From Stictocephala bisonia (lineage: Eukaryota; Arthropoda; Insecta; Hemiptera; Membracidae): DNA of 64,000 nucleotides. Below, in pieces: positions 24,406-38,194 of the stretch. The notes under the pieces were generated by a model. The model saw only the letters and a program-made list of their open reading frames with translations, ran no database searches and had not been told where the DNA came from. The stretch lies in the NCBI GenBank assembly GCA_035578905.1, contig JAQJVL010000785.1:310001-374000 (forward strand), in the 5' to 3' direction. Numbering within the stretch: the stretch's first letter is position 1; each line of letters starts with the position of its first letter. Position numbers and translations under genes: made by a program.

Positions 24406-27400
24406 CCTGGAGGCAAATATTTGTGATACAATGGTAGTCAAAACTACCCGTGTTTGTTTAAGAATACTGTAACATTGCTGGTACAGCACGACTCTTTAGT
24501 AAACGATCATCTGTTGGCTGTATTATGTCAGCTTGGAGGTGAATATTCGTGATAAAGTAATATTCAAACCTCCACTGTTTGTTTAAGAATACTGTAACAT
24601 TGCTGATACAGCACGACGGTTTAGTAAACGATCATTATTTGTCAACTGTAAATTATGTCAGCTTAGAGGTGAATATTCGTGATAAAATGATATTTAAAAC
24701 TCCCCATGTTTATTTAGGGATAATGTAACACTGCTGATACAGCACGACGGTTTCGCGTAAGATAATCTGTTGGCTGTATTATGTCAGCTTGGAGGTGAAT
24801 ATTCGTGATAAAATTAAATTCAAACCTCCACTGTTTGTTTAAGAATACTGTTACACTGCTGATACAGCACGACACTTTAATAAATGATCGTCTGTCAGCT
24901 GTACATTATGTCAGCTTGGAGGTGAATATTCGTGATAAAGTGATATTCAAAACTCCCCATGTTTGTTTAAGAATACTGTAACACGGCTGATACAGCACGA
25001 CACTTTAGTGAAAGATCATCTGTTGGCTGCATAATGTCAGCTTGGAGGTTAATATTCGTGAAAAAGTGATATTCAAACCGCCTCACGTTTGTTTAGGAAT
25101 AGTGTAACACTGCTGATACAGCACTACACTTTAGTAAAAGATCATCTGTTGGCTGCACAATGTCAGCTTGGAGGTGAATATTCGTGATTAAGTGATATTC
25201 AAACCTCCCCACGTTTGTTTAGGAATAGTGTAACACTGCTGATACAGCACTACACTTTAGTAAAAGATCATCTGTTGGCTGCACAATGTCAGCTTGGAGG
25301 TGAATATTCGTGATAAAGTGATATTCAAACCTCCCTATGTTTGCTAAAGGATACTGTAACACTGCTGACACAGCGAGACGCTTTAATAAACGATCATTTG
25401 TCAACTGTACAATATGTCACCCTGGAGGTGAATATTCATGATTAAGTGATATTGAAACCTCTCTATGTTTGTTTGAGGATACAGTAACACTGCTGATTCA
25501 GCACAACGCTTTAGTCAACGATCATCTGTCGGCTGTACATTACGTTGGCTTGGAGGTGAATAATCGAGATAAATTGATATTCAAACCTCCTCGGTTTTTT
25601 TAAGGATACTGTAACACTGCTGATACAGCACGACACTTTAGTAAACTAACGTCTGTTAGCTGTATTATGTCAGCTTGGAGGTGAATATTCGTGATAAAGT
25701 GGTATTCAAACCTCCCCATGTTTGTTTAAGAATACTGTAACAGTGCTGATACAGCACGACACTTCAGTAAACGATCATCTTTTGGCTGTATTATATTAGC
25801 TTAGAGGTGAATATTCATGAAAAAGTGATATTCAAAACGGTTTTGTTTAAGAATACTGTAACACTACTGATACAGCACGACGGTTTAGTAAAAGATTATC
25901 TGTTGGCTGTATTATGTCAACTTGGTGTTGAATATTCGTGATAAAGTGATATTCAAACCTCCATTGTTCATTTAAGAATACTGTAACACTGCTGATACAG
26001 CACGACGGTTAAGTAAAAGATCATCTGTTGGCTGTATTATGTCAGGTTAGAGGTGAATATTCGTGATAAAGTGATATTCAAACCTCCACTGTTTGTTTAA
26101 GGATACTGTAACACTGGTGATACAGCACGACTGTTTTGTAAACGATTATTTGTCAACTGTACATTATGACAGCTTAGAGGTGAATATTCGTGATAAAGTG
26201 ATATTGAAACCTCCACTGTTTGTTTAAGGATACTGTAACACTGCTGATACAGCACAACGGTTTTGTAAACGATCATTTGTAAACTGTACATTATGTCAGC
26301 TAAGAGGTGAATATTTGTGAAAGAGTGATACTCAAATCTCCACTGTTTGTTTAAGGATACTGTAACACTGCTGATACAGCACAACGGTTTTGTAAACGAT
26401 CATTTGTAAACTGTACATTATGTCAGCTAAGAGGTGAATATTTGTGAAAGAGTGATACTCAAATCTCCACTGTTTGTTTAAGGATACTGTAACACTGCTG
26501 ATACAGCACGACTGTTTTGTAAACGATCATTTGTAAACTGTACATTATGTCAGCTAAGAGGTGAATATTTGTGAAAGAGTGATACTCAAATCTCCACTGT
26601 TTGTTTAAGGATACTGTAACACTGCTGATACAGCACAACGGTTTTGTAAACGATCATTTGTAAACTGTACATTATGTCAGCTAAGAGGTGAATATTTGTG
26701 AAAGAGTGATACTCAAACCTCCACTGTTTGTTTAAGGATACTGTAACACTGCTGATACAGCACAACGGTTTTGTAAACGATCATTTGTAAACTGTACATT
26801 ATGTCAGCTAAGAGGTGAATATTTGTGAAAGAGTGATACTCAAATCTCCACTGTTTGTTAAGGATACAGTAACACTGCTGATACAGCACAACGGTTTTGT
26901 AAACGATCATTTGTAAACTGAACATTATGTCAGCTAAGAGGTGAATATTCATGATAAAGTGATATTCAAACCTCCCCATGTTTGTTTAAGGATACTGTAA
27001 CACTGCTGATACAGCACGACGCTTTAGTAAACGATCATCTGTTCGCTGTTTTATGTCAGCTTGGAGGTGAATATTCGTGATAAAGTGATATTCAAACTTC
27101 CACTGTTTGTTTAAGTATTCTGTAACACTGCTGATACAACACGACACTTTAGTAAAATATCATATTTTGGCTGGACATTAGTTTAGCTTGGATGTGAATA
27201 TTCGTGATTAAGTGATATTTAAACCTCCCTATGTTTGTTTAAGGATAGTGTAACACTAATGATACAACAAGATGGTTTGGTAACGATCATCTGTCGACTG
27301 TACATTACGTCAGCTTAGCGGTGAATATTAATGATTAAGTGATATTCAAACCTCCCCATGTTTGTTTAAGGATACTGTAACACTGCTGATACAGCACGAC

Positions 27401-30040
27401 GCTTTAGTAAACGATCATTTGTCGGCTGTATTATGTCAGCTTGGAGGTGTATATTTGTGATAAAGTGATATTCAAACCTCCCCATGTTTGTTTAAGAATA
27501 CTGTAACACTGCTGATACAGCACGACGCTTTAGTAAACGATCATCTGTCGGCTGTATATTATGTCAGCTTGGAGGTGATTATTTGTGATAAAGTGATATT
27601 CAAACCTCCCCATGTTTGTTTAAGGATACTGTAACACTGCTGACACAGCACGACGCTTTAGTAAACGATCATAATTTGTCAACTGTACAATATGTCAGCT
27701 TGGAGGTTAATATTTGAGATAAAGTGATATTCAAACCTCCCCATGTTTTTTTAAGGATACTGTAACCCTGCTGATACAGCACGACACTTTAGTAAACGAT
27801 CATCTGTTGGCTGTATTATGTCACCTTGGAGGTGAATATTCATGAAAAGTGATATTCAAACCTCCCCATGTTTGTTTAAGGATATTGTAACAATGCTGAT
27901 ACAGCACGACGCTTTAGTAAACGATCATCTGTCGCCTGTATATTATATCAGCTTGGAGGTGAATATTCATGAAAAGTGATATTCAAACGTCCCCAAGTTT
28001 GTTTAAGGATACTGTAACACTGCTGATACAGCACGAAACTTAAGTAAACGATCATCTGTCGACTGTACATTGTGTCAGCTTGGAGGTGAATATTCATGAA
28101 AAGTGATATTCAAACCTCCCCATGTTTATTTAAGGATATTGTAACAATGCTGATACAGCACGACACTTTAGTAAACGATCATCTGTCGCCTGTATATTAT
28201 ATCAGCTTGGAGGTGAATATTCATGAAAAGTGATATTCAAACCTCCCCATGTTTGTTTCAGGTTACTGTAACGCTGATGATACAGCACAACGCTTTAGTA
28301 AATGATCATCTGTCGGCTGTATATTATATCCTTGAGGTGAATATTCATGAAAAGAGATATTCAAACCTCCCCATGTTTGTTTCAGGATACTGTAACACTG
28401 ATGATACAACACGACGCTTTAGTAAATGATCATCTGTCGGCTATGCATTATGTCAGCTTGGAGGTGAATATTCATGATAAAGTGATATTCAAACCTCCCC
28501 ATGTTTGTTTAAGGATATTGTAACAATGCTGATACAGCACGACGCTTTAGTAAACGATCATCTGTCGCCTGTATATTATATCAGCTTGGAGATGAATATT
28601 CATGAAAAGTGATATTCAAACCTCCCCATGTTTGTTTAAGGATATTGTAACAATGCTGATACAGCACGACGCTTTAGTAAACGATCATCTGTCGCCTGTA
28701 TATTATATCAGCTTGGAGGTGAATATTCATGAAAAGTGATATTCAAACGTCCCCAAGTTTGTTTAAGGATACTGTAACACTGCTGATACAGCACGAAACT
28801 TAAGTAAACGATCATCTGTCGACTGTACATTGTGTCAGCTTGGAGGTGAATATTCATGAAAAGTGATATTCAAACCTCCCCATGTTTATTTAAGGATATT
28901 GTAACAATGCTGATACAGCACGACACTTTAGTAAACGATCATCTGTCGCCTGTATATTATATCAGCTTGGAGGTGAATATTCATGAAAAGTGATATTCAA
29001 ACCTCCCCATGTTTGTTTCAGGTTACTGTAACGCTGATGATACAGCACAACGCTTTAGTAAATGATCATCTGTCGGCTGTATATTATATCCTTGAGGTGA
29101 ATATTCATGAAAAGAGATATTCAAACCTCCCCATGTTTGTTTCAGGATACTGTAACACTGATGATACAACACGACGCTTTAGTAAATGATCATCTGTCGG
29201 CTATGCATTATGTCAGCTTGGAGGTGAATATTCATGATAAAGTGATATTCAAACCTCCCCATGTTTGTTTAAGGATATTGTAACAATGCTGATACAGCAC
29301 GACGCTTTAGTAAACGATCATCTGTCGCCTGTATATTATATCAGCTTGGAGATGAATATTCATGAAAAGTGATATTCAAACCTCCCCATGTTTGTTTCAG
29401 TTTACTGTAACGCTGATGATACAGCACAACGCTTTAGTAAATGATCATCTGTCGGCTGTATATTATATCCTTGAGGTGAATATTCATGAAAAGAGATATT
29501 CAAACCTCCCCATGTTTGTTTCAGGATACTGTAACACTGATGATACAACACGACGCTTTAGTAAATGATCATCGGTCGGCTGTGCATTATGTCAGCTTGG
29601 AGGTGAATATTCATGATAAAGTGATATTAAAACCTCCCCATGTTTGTTTAAGAATATTGTAACACTGATGATACAACACGACGCTTCAGTAAATGATCAT
29701 CTGTCGGCTGTGCATTGTGTCAGCTTGGAGGTGAATATTCCGGATAAAGTGGTATTCAAACATCCCCTGTTTGTTTAAGGATACTGTAACACTGCTGATA
29801 CAGCACGATCCTTTAGTAAACGATCAACTTTTGGCTGTACATTACGTCAGCTTGGAGGTGAATATTCATGATAAAGTGATATTCAAACTTCCTCGTGTTT
29901 GTTTAAGGATACTGTAACACTGCTGATACAGCACGATCCTTTAGTAAACGATCAACTTTTGGCTGTACATTACGTCAGCTTGGAGGTGAATATTCATTAT
30001 AAAGTCATAGTCGAAACCCTGATGTTTATTTAAGTTCATT
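24406..30040. repeat. 126-bp satellite array (about 45 units) with higher-order blocks
   Basis: The unit reads GTTTGTTTAAGGATACTGTA, ACACTGCTGATACAGCACGA, CTTTAGTAAACGATCATCTG, GGCTGTATTATGTCAGCTTGG, then GAGGTGAATATTCGTGATAA and AGTGATATTCAAACCTCC. Two starts at 26341 and 26468 give 127 bp. Every unit has two dyads: TGCTG-ATA-CAGCA, and GGAGGT.GAATAT paired with ATATTC..ACCTCC around a 13-base loop. A near-identical group at about 26220-26940 (AAGAGGTGAATATTTGTG variant) and a 760-bp (six-unit) block repeated at about 27,850-29,370, plus a further three-unit copy, show recent amplification. Short frames of 68-95 codons inside are period artefacts. Confidence 0.97.
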
Positions 30041-33000
30041 TAAACACCACAAAGTTGTTTATTAAATTTTAATTAAATCATATATCTTCCTTCACCTATA
30101 ACTTACAATTATTAGTATAGAAAAGTTAACATTATTTGATTTCGTACTATTAGAAAATTATTTTGTTGTTAAAATGTAAAATAGTTACAGTGATTATTCT
30201 AGATTGAGATATTAAAAATATGAATCCCTTTTCCATTGAAGACTTTCCTTTCGCTCAATTTGAGACGAAAATACTTGTTTTAGTTTCAATCCGTTCTTAG
30301 TGATGTCCTCTTTTACATTACCATACAAGAAAGGAAGCATCAGGTAAAAAGCAGGTACAAATAAGTCCGGATTTGTTATACCACCTTTTTCGTCATGGAA
30401 ATAATGGGAAGTTTAAAAATAAAAAGCAATATAATGCTAAGGAAACGAGGGAGAGTTTCAACTCAATAAGTAAGATTATTGAATTATTTTCTTCTTTTAA
30501 AAATAGCTAAAAGGCTTATTACATATTTTATATGGATAATATCAAATGAATCATTTATAATTTACTATGAAGCTAACATTTATTTAATTGGTGTCTGTCA
30601 ATATTTATATCCCTCATGCCAACATATATCTAGCCACCCACACTTAATTTGATAGTATTGTGACAAATTCTAGAGTGAACATTAAGTCCTTTAAAATTAA
30701 ATTCATATAAATAACTCCAGATTCACGCTATATTCTAGATATACTATTTGGCTAGGCTAAAAGTATTATTAATGCATCTAAGATAAAACTCATTTACATT
30801 TAATTGTCACTTTTAACAATATGTTTGTAGTTAATGTGATAACTTAAGTGTTCTAGAAAATAAATTACATTTTTACTCTAACTATTTTGCTAAAATAAAA
30901 CTTTGACGTTTTAAAATGGACAGTATTTCTATGTAATGTCATAAATAAAACCATAATTTATCTATACTTAAGACAAAACAACTTATTTGTAAAACAAATT
31001 AGGTATTAGAGATCGTTTGTGCTTTTATCAAGTTAAATATATAGGCTACGTGAACTTCAAAATAAACCTAGTACTAAACTTAAAAAATTAAAATTTGGTA
31101 GAATGAAAATGTTATTCCTACATTCTGATCAAACTATTGAAGCACACTTCTTTGTCATTAACACTTTATGTGGCCTAAAAATCATGACTTTTGTACATTT
31201 TCTAGAGTGGAGGTAACGCTTAAAACATTTTAAAATAATAATAAAACAATATCAGTAATATTCAGTATAGTTGGAAGTTTTGACGTTATAATAACTAATT
31301 TGGTTGGAAGCCATTTAATATAATTTAGGTTATATTTGATGTATTTTCTAATTTTAAATGTTACGTTAAATTCAATAGTCATTACAATGTCAAGCAATGA
31401 TAATAACTATTGTTGCTTGAAGCTATTACATAGTCCATGTACTTGTTTATTACAGTTGAGGTAAACTATTGTAATATACAATGGCAATATTACGGAATAG
31501 AATCTCCTAAAATTTGCGGTTCTAATACGTAAATATATTTTAAATGACAATTTAAATGAAAAATAATAACTGTGCAAGTATGATTTTTTCAATAGTATAC
31601 ATTTTAGAATTTAATAATTCACAATACAATAGTTTATTTAATGATTTCAATGTACTGTCAATTGTACTGCCACATTTTCACACTTGTAATAAACATAATT
31701 AATCAACGTTAGCTATTGTATTACAGTTGTTGGTTCTATTACTCGGTATAAAACACCAGTCAAGCATTAAGTACTATGTTATCTAAGATAATATACACAT
31801 TTTACTTTCCAACCATTATTTTGACTAAGGACTTAAATTAGGGAGCTCAGTATTTACCACTCTCCAATTAATATTCTGGCACCAATTTAACAGTTAGTGT
31901 ACACTTAACAGGGGTTTTTATTCCATTTATTTTCTTTTCAATCAATTTCTCTTTCTAAATGTTCACTCAAATAATATAGTATATACAATACTAATTATGT
32001 TTTTAAGTTTTATGAACTAAACAAATTGTTATAATATTACACGCAAAAAATGTCCTTACAAATGCCCATATCTTGTGCTTACAACAATAAGCTGGATGTA
32101 AAAAATGGTTTTTGTGGTTTTAAATTAAATTTATAAGGACTAGTTCATTAGTTTCACATCATTGACAGTGCATATTCTCCCTCATAAAAAAATATTTTTT
32201 TTTTCTATCAAGATATGTCAAGATGTGTCAACAAAAATACAGAAAATAAAAATATTGATGCCAACAACAAATATGCCTTATATTCTGCTGAACTGTAAAA
32301 ATTGAATTGAACTGCAATAAACTGAAGATAATAAATAATTTGAACTGGAATCTTTTTTTACTTAACATTCACCTATAAAATGAAATGTAAGTTAAACGAG
32401 AAACGTCTTTGTTCATTCAAAGGGCTAAACTAGGACTAGAAAGCCCTAAATACCACTTAACCTCACGTTGTGTTAAATATAGTATATTTTAATTTAGGTA
32501 GTCGTGCTACAGAAAATTTTTGCTAAAATGTTTGATGCAGATTTATTCTATTTACTTCAGTACAATATAAAGTATATTATTCAAAAACTATCAAGAAAAA
32601 TAGCACTTTCTTGTTATACAAAATATGGAGTCACGATATATTCTAATAAATATTTTCCGAAATTAAAATTTATTTGTGTTTGAAGCCTAATTACTTGAAA
32701 TTAATTTTGATAAGAAACTATAGTATTACAATCCAAATTAAAAGGCCTTGCAATCAATATAATAAAAATGAATCGTATATTTATATTTTTAGGCTTAGAT
32801 TAATTTGTTTGTGTTCCATGATATACCAGTAGTATTTCATTTGTCACAACTACTATAATTTCGTACGTTACAATTGCAGTTACCGATAAAAATGTATATT
32901 CATTTTGTTTAATCAGGTAAGTTTACCCCACAGCGTGCATATACATTTACCTGCCTTTAACTGTTTCTATCGATGAGGACTGATGTTGGGTTCCTTAAAT

Positions 33001-33088
33001 GCAAATCTCACGGAAAACTAAATCTATTTAACATCGGTATTGTGACCAACAAATGTTACGTAAACACGATATAAAAGCATTAAAAGTA
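30041..33088. other. AT-rich spacer
   Basis: No gene seen. The only item recognised is a copy of the 158-bp family at 30568-30658, listed separately. Confidence 0.5.
30568..30658 (-). repeat. Isolated copy of the 158-bp inverted-repeat family
   Basis: It carries ATGAAGCTAACAT, then CCTCATGCCAACATATATCT, AGCCACCCACACTTAATTTGATAG, matching in order the minus-oriented copy at 42318-42470. The copy is shorter and diverged. Confidence 0.7.
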
Positions 33089-33235
33089 CTCTAGGGTGCC
33101 AGCCCCCTCTAGGGTGCCAGCCAGTCGATACGCTCGAGTCACCTAGGCCTTCGGCCTCGGCGATTCCGGCTAATACCGAGTTACACTAGCTGCGATCGAG
33201 ACACCTCGACGTTCGTCCACAATCTGCAATTACGT
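33089..33235. other. CpG-rich structured island of unknown nature
   Basis: A 16-bp direct duplication (33089-33104 and 33107-33122, CTCTAGGGTGCCAGCC) is followed by about 100 bp dense in CpG. Within it AGGCC-TTC-GGCCT and CTCGG...CCGAG can pair. GC content is far above the surrounding DNA. I find no tRNA boxes and no frame. It may be an end of an unknown transposable element, a structured RNA, or recently acquired DNA. Confidence 0.5.
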
Positions 33236-33910
33236 TCACCATAATTGTATGGTAATAGAAAAATAATTTACTCTTTTTATTATTTGCTACCCATTTTTCT
33301 TTAATTTCTTATTAATTTCTTATAATATTTAATGGCAATGTTGTTTTTATGAGATAAAATGATTATTTTAATGTAATTTAAACAAATCCTGTTTTAATGG
33401 ACCTCTATTTCTAAAAACGGTATATCCTAAAGTTACGTAACCATTTTTGTAAAACTTGGACTGTGTTTAAGCCAGCGTTAAAAATACATAATGTTTAGTT
33501 AGCACAAATAATAAAGACTAGCTAGAGCCTAGGTAATTTACATTTAAATGATTAGGTGTTTACATTTAAATGATGTTTTTCCACAGTTTTTGGCCCACAA
33601 GTTTAAAATCTACCTTAGCATCTTCCCATTACGAGAAATTTTTAAGGAACTAATCCATTTACATATTCTCGGGTGTTGATTAGCTGCTGATGTTTTCATC
33701 CTGATGACTAGCACTTGTTTGGAAAAAACCAGTTCATTATTCTTTGGTTACTAAAAACGTATGCCCCCCAAGGGTCCACGGGAAGCAAAAAACCTGTCAC
33801 ATTTGCCTAATGGGTTCTACAAAACCATTGATACACTTGTAGGTGTCAATATAGTGCATGATCATCCATATGACCGTGATACAGTTGTTTATTATGATTA
33901 TTCGGAAACA
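33236..33910. other. AT-rich spacer
   Basis: No gene seen; TACATTTAAATGAT is duplicated near 33539 and 33561. A GC-richer patch at 33760-33840 is unassigned. Confidence 0.45.
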
Positions 33911-34235
33911 TAATAATAATAATAATAATAATATCTTTATTCATCTCAAAAAATACATATGTACATATGGCTTCCACTACAAAAACATAATATAAGTAAC
34001 AATCACAATAATTAACAACAAATCACAAACAGTCAAGTACAGAACAAACAATGAAATCACTCATATACATACACATAAATATACAATAGTACAATATTAA
34101 GTCTGACCTAGAGTATTTAAAAGGAAACTAAAAAGAAAAATACTTCTTCTGAGAAAATAGAGATGTAAACCTCCAAGCGTGTAACTTGTGTGAAGGAACT
34201 CTTGATATTGAATGTTAATGCTGTTGACCTAACAA
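33911..34235 (-). mobile_element. 3' end of a non-LTR retrotransposon
   Basis: Read on the minus strand, the sequence ends TTTTTTGAGATGAATAAAGA followed by (TATTATTAT)n at 33935-33911. An AATAAA signal directly followed by a simple-repeat tail is the terminus of Jockey/CR1-type LINEs in insects. Upstream a short remnant (VTRLEVYISIFSEEV) ends in a stop. No reverse transcriptase domain is left, so the copy is strongly 5'-truncated. Confidence 0.6.
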
Positions 34236-36293
34236 TGACACATAAATAAAAATGTTACAATAAGATTTAATTTATAATGCTCCAAACTGTACATCAGAAA
34301 ATATATTTTGTTTGTATAAAATACATATCAATATTTATTTTTAGAGCCTTTATATTGAATGAAAACTGTACTATGGCATTTCAATTTAGTAACCCCCTCT
34401 AAATTAAAATGTTACTTAACGAAAATGCCAACAAACAATTTTAAAACTATTACGTCTAACCTTTCATTATGTATTTGCCTAATAAGCATTTATGAAAGAC
34501 TCCCAAAGCACAACTCTCTAATCTGCACGCACAAACATGACCTGTCCTCAACAAATACAATCTTGAACCAGGAATCGTTATTTGCTTCCTAGTTTTATTT
34601 TTACAGTAAAAATTATTCAAAACATGGTCTTGAGTCACCAATGAACTTAAGAAGCAACAGTTGCCCTGCCAATCACTGACATGCGATAACATCTTCAAAA
34701 AGGTTAAGATAAAAATAAATCAATAAACTGTCGTTAAATAAATGACTACGAAGAATGCAATCTGTATAAATGTTTAAGCTACTATACATACAAATAACTG
34801 ATAATAAATAATATTATCTGACATTTTGATTGATTGTGGGCTTCTTTCTTTGCTGAATTCAATCTTTTTTTACTTGTTTTTGTCTCGAGAGCATTAACCA
34901 GCATTTTTAGTGATTCCCTCACTTTTACATTTCAAATATCTTACTTGTTTTCATGATTGATTTTATTGGGTAATTTTTATTGATAGTTCTTGCTACTATT
35001 ATTTTTAAGCGATACATTAAGACATTTAATATATACTTACACTTTGTGAAGCGAATTTATGTACTATTAATTGAATTTAACTTTAAACATTTCCTGTGCA
35101 TAAACATATATAGAGTTTTATTATAATGAGTAAATAAATGCTATTATTCATTAATTTGTAAGAACAATTTACATAGTCTACAATTATTTTACGGATACAT
35201 TTCAAGAACTAAAAGGTCATCATCACGTTAACCGATCTAACTTAATTTATAAAATAATTTTAATAACTAATTGTCTTCTAATCGTAACAAATAAATAACA
35301 AATTGGTTTATAATAATATTAAATCATATGGTTTTACTAGGAATGCGGCCTAACTGTGATATAAGTTTCTGAAAAGAGGATGACTAAATAGGTGTAAACC
35401 TCCTCGTGACTCCACCTTCTCACCGAACAGTATCCAGTGTCATGATTACTACCTAGGGAGTTTCAGCTCAGTATGAATCAGTTGGCTTCCTCTATAGATT
35501 GTAGAATATTTGTTCCAGTCATCAATCACATTATTAATATAAATATATTTAATTTTTTGCCTAGTTTCTTCATACTTATACTTTACTCGCTCGTATAAAA
35601 AATCACACGCAAAATACAGAAAACTGCATATTGTTATGTCATGCTGAAGAATCTTACCGATATTTAAATTATATAGTCTCCAATTATTGATATAAAAGTT
35701 GTAGCTTTCGATTCCATAGGTTATAAAGATTCTTGTATTCATTTACGATATATTATTGAAAAAGGATACACAAGAAAAATTTATTACTTTTTAAGTAGAC
35801 TTTATTCTAGATACAATACAGTATATACATTTATAAGTACAAGCATTCCAGCGCTGTGAAAGTAGAACTCGCTATTAGTTATTGCCTGTAAGTTCAGAAA
35901 TTGTATTTAGCCTATTTACCTAATGTAGAGCTGTAAAATGGATAGAAATGTTTTACTTTTATATACGAGTATAGTAAGTTCTTAGCATATTATAATTAAA
36001 CATGTTTTTAGATAATTTGTTAACCTCATCTAAATAGCATTGAGAAATATTTCGTTAAATGACTTAATAATTATAAATCACTAAAATAAATTATATATCA
36101 ACTAGTCTATAAGCTTATTCCGATTAATTATTTCACATGAAACTGTATTTTTTAAATTTATTTTCAAGCCAATTTCAAGTTTAATTTTATGGAAATAGAT
36201 ATTGTTTTGCTTAAATTTACTTGCTATTTATTGTTTCATACATTAAATTAGGAAACATTTATTTTAAACTAAATTAGAATTATTTAAGAAAGT
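34236..36293. other. AT-rich spacer with a tyrosine-rich minus frame
   Basis: A minus frame at 35742-35449 (97 codons, starting MNTRIFITYGIESYNFY) is rich in Tyr and ends at CCTAG/GTAGTA, which could be a weak splice donor. It has one hydrophobic stretch (ITICSFLYFACDFLY). I do not recognise a family; a receptor exon is conceivable but unsupported. Two overlapping frames near 34359-34698 on opposite strands look like chance. Confidence 0.3.
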
Positions 36294-36820
36294 TATTTTA
36301 TTCAACACTGTATGTTCCGTTACACGTTTCAATAAGGACATGTATAAAAATCGTCCTTTACTTCTCTCCACTTTAGTTATCAGTCTAATCCACGATACTA
36401 ACTTGGTATTTTATTCAACACTGCGTGTTCCGTAATACGCTTAAATAAGGACATATATATATATATATAAAACATCCTCTACTTCTCTCCACTTTAGTTA
36501 TCAGTCTAATCCACTATAATTGGTCGGTAGCGTAGTTGGTTCAATCCTAGCTTCATGTGCTAAAGGTTGTCAGTTCGATGCCAATCAGAGCCAATACATT
36601 TTGAGAAGGATCAGCTGATAATCACCGGCTGTTCATTTGTCATTGGGCTATTAATTAATGACACTTTCTAAGGAATAGTCGGCCTTAGTTTGTAACAATG
36701 ACTACATTCGCTCATCTTCACTCATCACACTCATTCGAAATCCATATTCGCCCATATCTTGACGATCGGCGTCTTACGAATAAATAAATAAATAAGTACT
36801 AACTTGGTATTTTATAATTG
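36294..36820. repeat. 113-bp tandem duplication, second copy split by a SINE
   Basis: TATTTTATTCAACACTG starts at 36294 and again at 36407. Both copies continue through CTCTCCACTTTAGTTATCAG and CTAATCCAC. Copy 1 runs uninterrupted into ATACTAACTTGG. Copy 2 is interrupted after CCACTATA and resumes TACTAACTTGG at 36798. Copy 2 also gained a short (TA)n. Confidence 0.9.
36515..36797 (+). mobile_element. tRNA-derived SINE, full length
   Basis: The head carries A-box TAGCGTAGTTGG at 36528-36539 and a B-box-like CAGTTCGATGCC at 36571-36582, the tRNA-type polymerase III promoter. A body of about 190 bp follows and the tail is (AATA)n at about 36778-36797. It closely matches the minus copy at 16881-17166 through CAATCCTAGCTTCATGTGCT, CATTGGGCTATTAATTAATG and CACACTCATTCGAAATCCAT. 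The empty site is preserved in the neighbouring duplicate, which fixes both ends to within a few bases. Short age is suggested by the high similarity and intact tail. Confidence 0.92.
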
Positions 36821-38194
36821 TTTCACTTAATTTGTTTTCTCAAATAATATCTCGTCAACTGCATTTATAATGAATACTGTTACATAATCTTAAAAATTAT
36901 ACTTGTGAAGGTTATCAGCAAAATATGATTTGTAAAATGTACTCGTGCAATATTTTAAATCAATATGCAGACGGTTGTTACTGATTATTGGTCCAATGGT
37001 CCTCTCCTAATAATAAATATATTTTTTTGTATACTGAATAGTTTAAGTTCTGTTATAACGAATGACGAAAATAAGTATTTAAATTTACAATATAACGTTA
37101 AATCATCAATAGTTTCTGTATATTCATAAACATAACTGGTGAGTTACGTTGCTGTTAAATAACTTCATCTTATGTTTAATTCCTTGATTCACACTTAAAA
37201 AACCGTATATTATATGTTTGAGATAAAGACTCAATAATTAATATGGAAATGATATTTATTTTTAATTCAGATAAAGTAAATTTTATGGTAAGAACTTGAA
37301 AAATATCTAGCATAAAACATGGTTAAAACATTTTTAGATAGATTGCTTTATAGTTGATAGGTTTTAATTACAGAATATTGTGCATTAATTAAGGAAGTAT
37401 ATGTTCAGGATTTTCTTAAACATTATATTTTTGAAAAGTTCAGTAATATAACATAAACCCAAAGGTGCCTTAAAAATAAATGCAACATAAAAATACAGTA
37501 GATTAAAAATTATCAGTTTTAAAGATATGTAAGAGGGTCCTTTATGAATAATTAGGAAAACTGTTATTTCTGTGTTGACGAAGTAAAATTTTAAAATTTC
37601 CTTATTTATAATAATAATCTAAACAAAATAGAAATGTTTAATACTGTAGTTTTGTATTGTTTAAAAATGCATTGGGTGACCTTAGAACACTAATAAACAC
37701 AAAAGCTAGCGCCTGTAACGTTATGTTGTAAGATAAATGAAAGAAAAATAAAACAATTAATAAAGTATATACAGTATATGTGTGCTGGAACAGGGCGGTC
37801 GTTGGTACAAACATTAATTTGGGTTTACATTAGAATGAGAGCCCGCACTTGTGTTATTCCAATTATAAATGGCGACTTAGAAGCAAATTGTTTACACAGT
37901 AATACCCTCATCAAAATTACATCTATTTTATTTGAGGGATTTATAGAGTTTATAGAGGGAGTTATAGATTACAAATTACAGTTAATATAAAAAATAAGTA
38001 GTTTTTTGTAAGAATTTAAATTAAAAGGTTCTAATTTGCACACTTTATAAACTATCTATCTGCAAAAATTGTAATTACTAGTGTAATTACAGCTAAATAT
38101 TTAATATATAATTATTTAATAAATTATTATTTAAATATTTGGTTGCATATGAAAAAAAAATTATTTTTTTTGGCAATAAATATTTATAATTTGG
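36821..38194. other. AT-rich spacer
   Basis: No gene or element recognised. A 70-codon plus frame at 37778-37990 is unassigned. Confidence 0.45.

Noticed and set aside
25219..29568. Repeated 61-95 codon frames in the 126-bp array
   Set aside because: Same peptide recurs with the satellite blocks and has no start or splice context; a period artefact.
24406..30040. CRISPR array
   Set aside because: Units are contiguous 126-bp monomers with no constant-repeat/variable-spacer pattern, and the DNA is eukaryotic.
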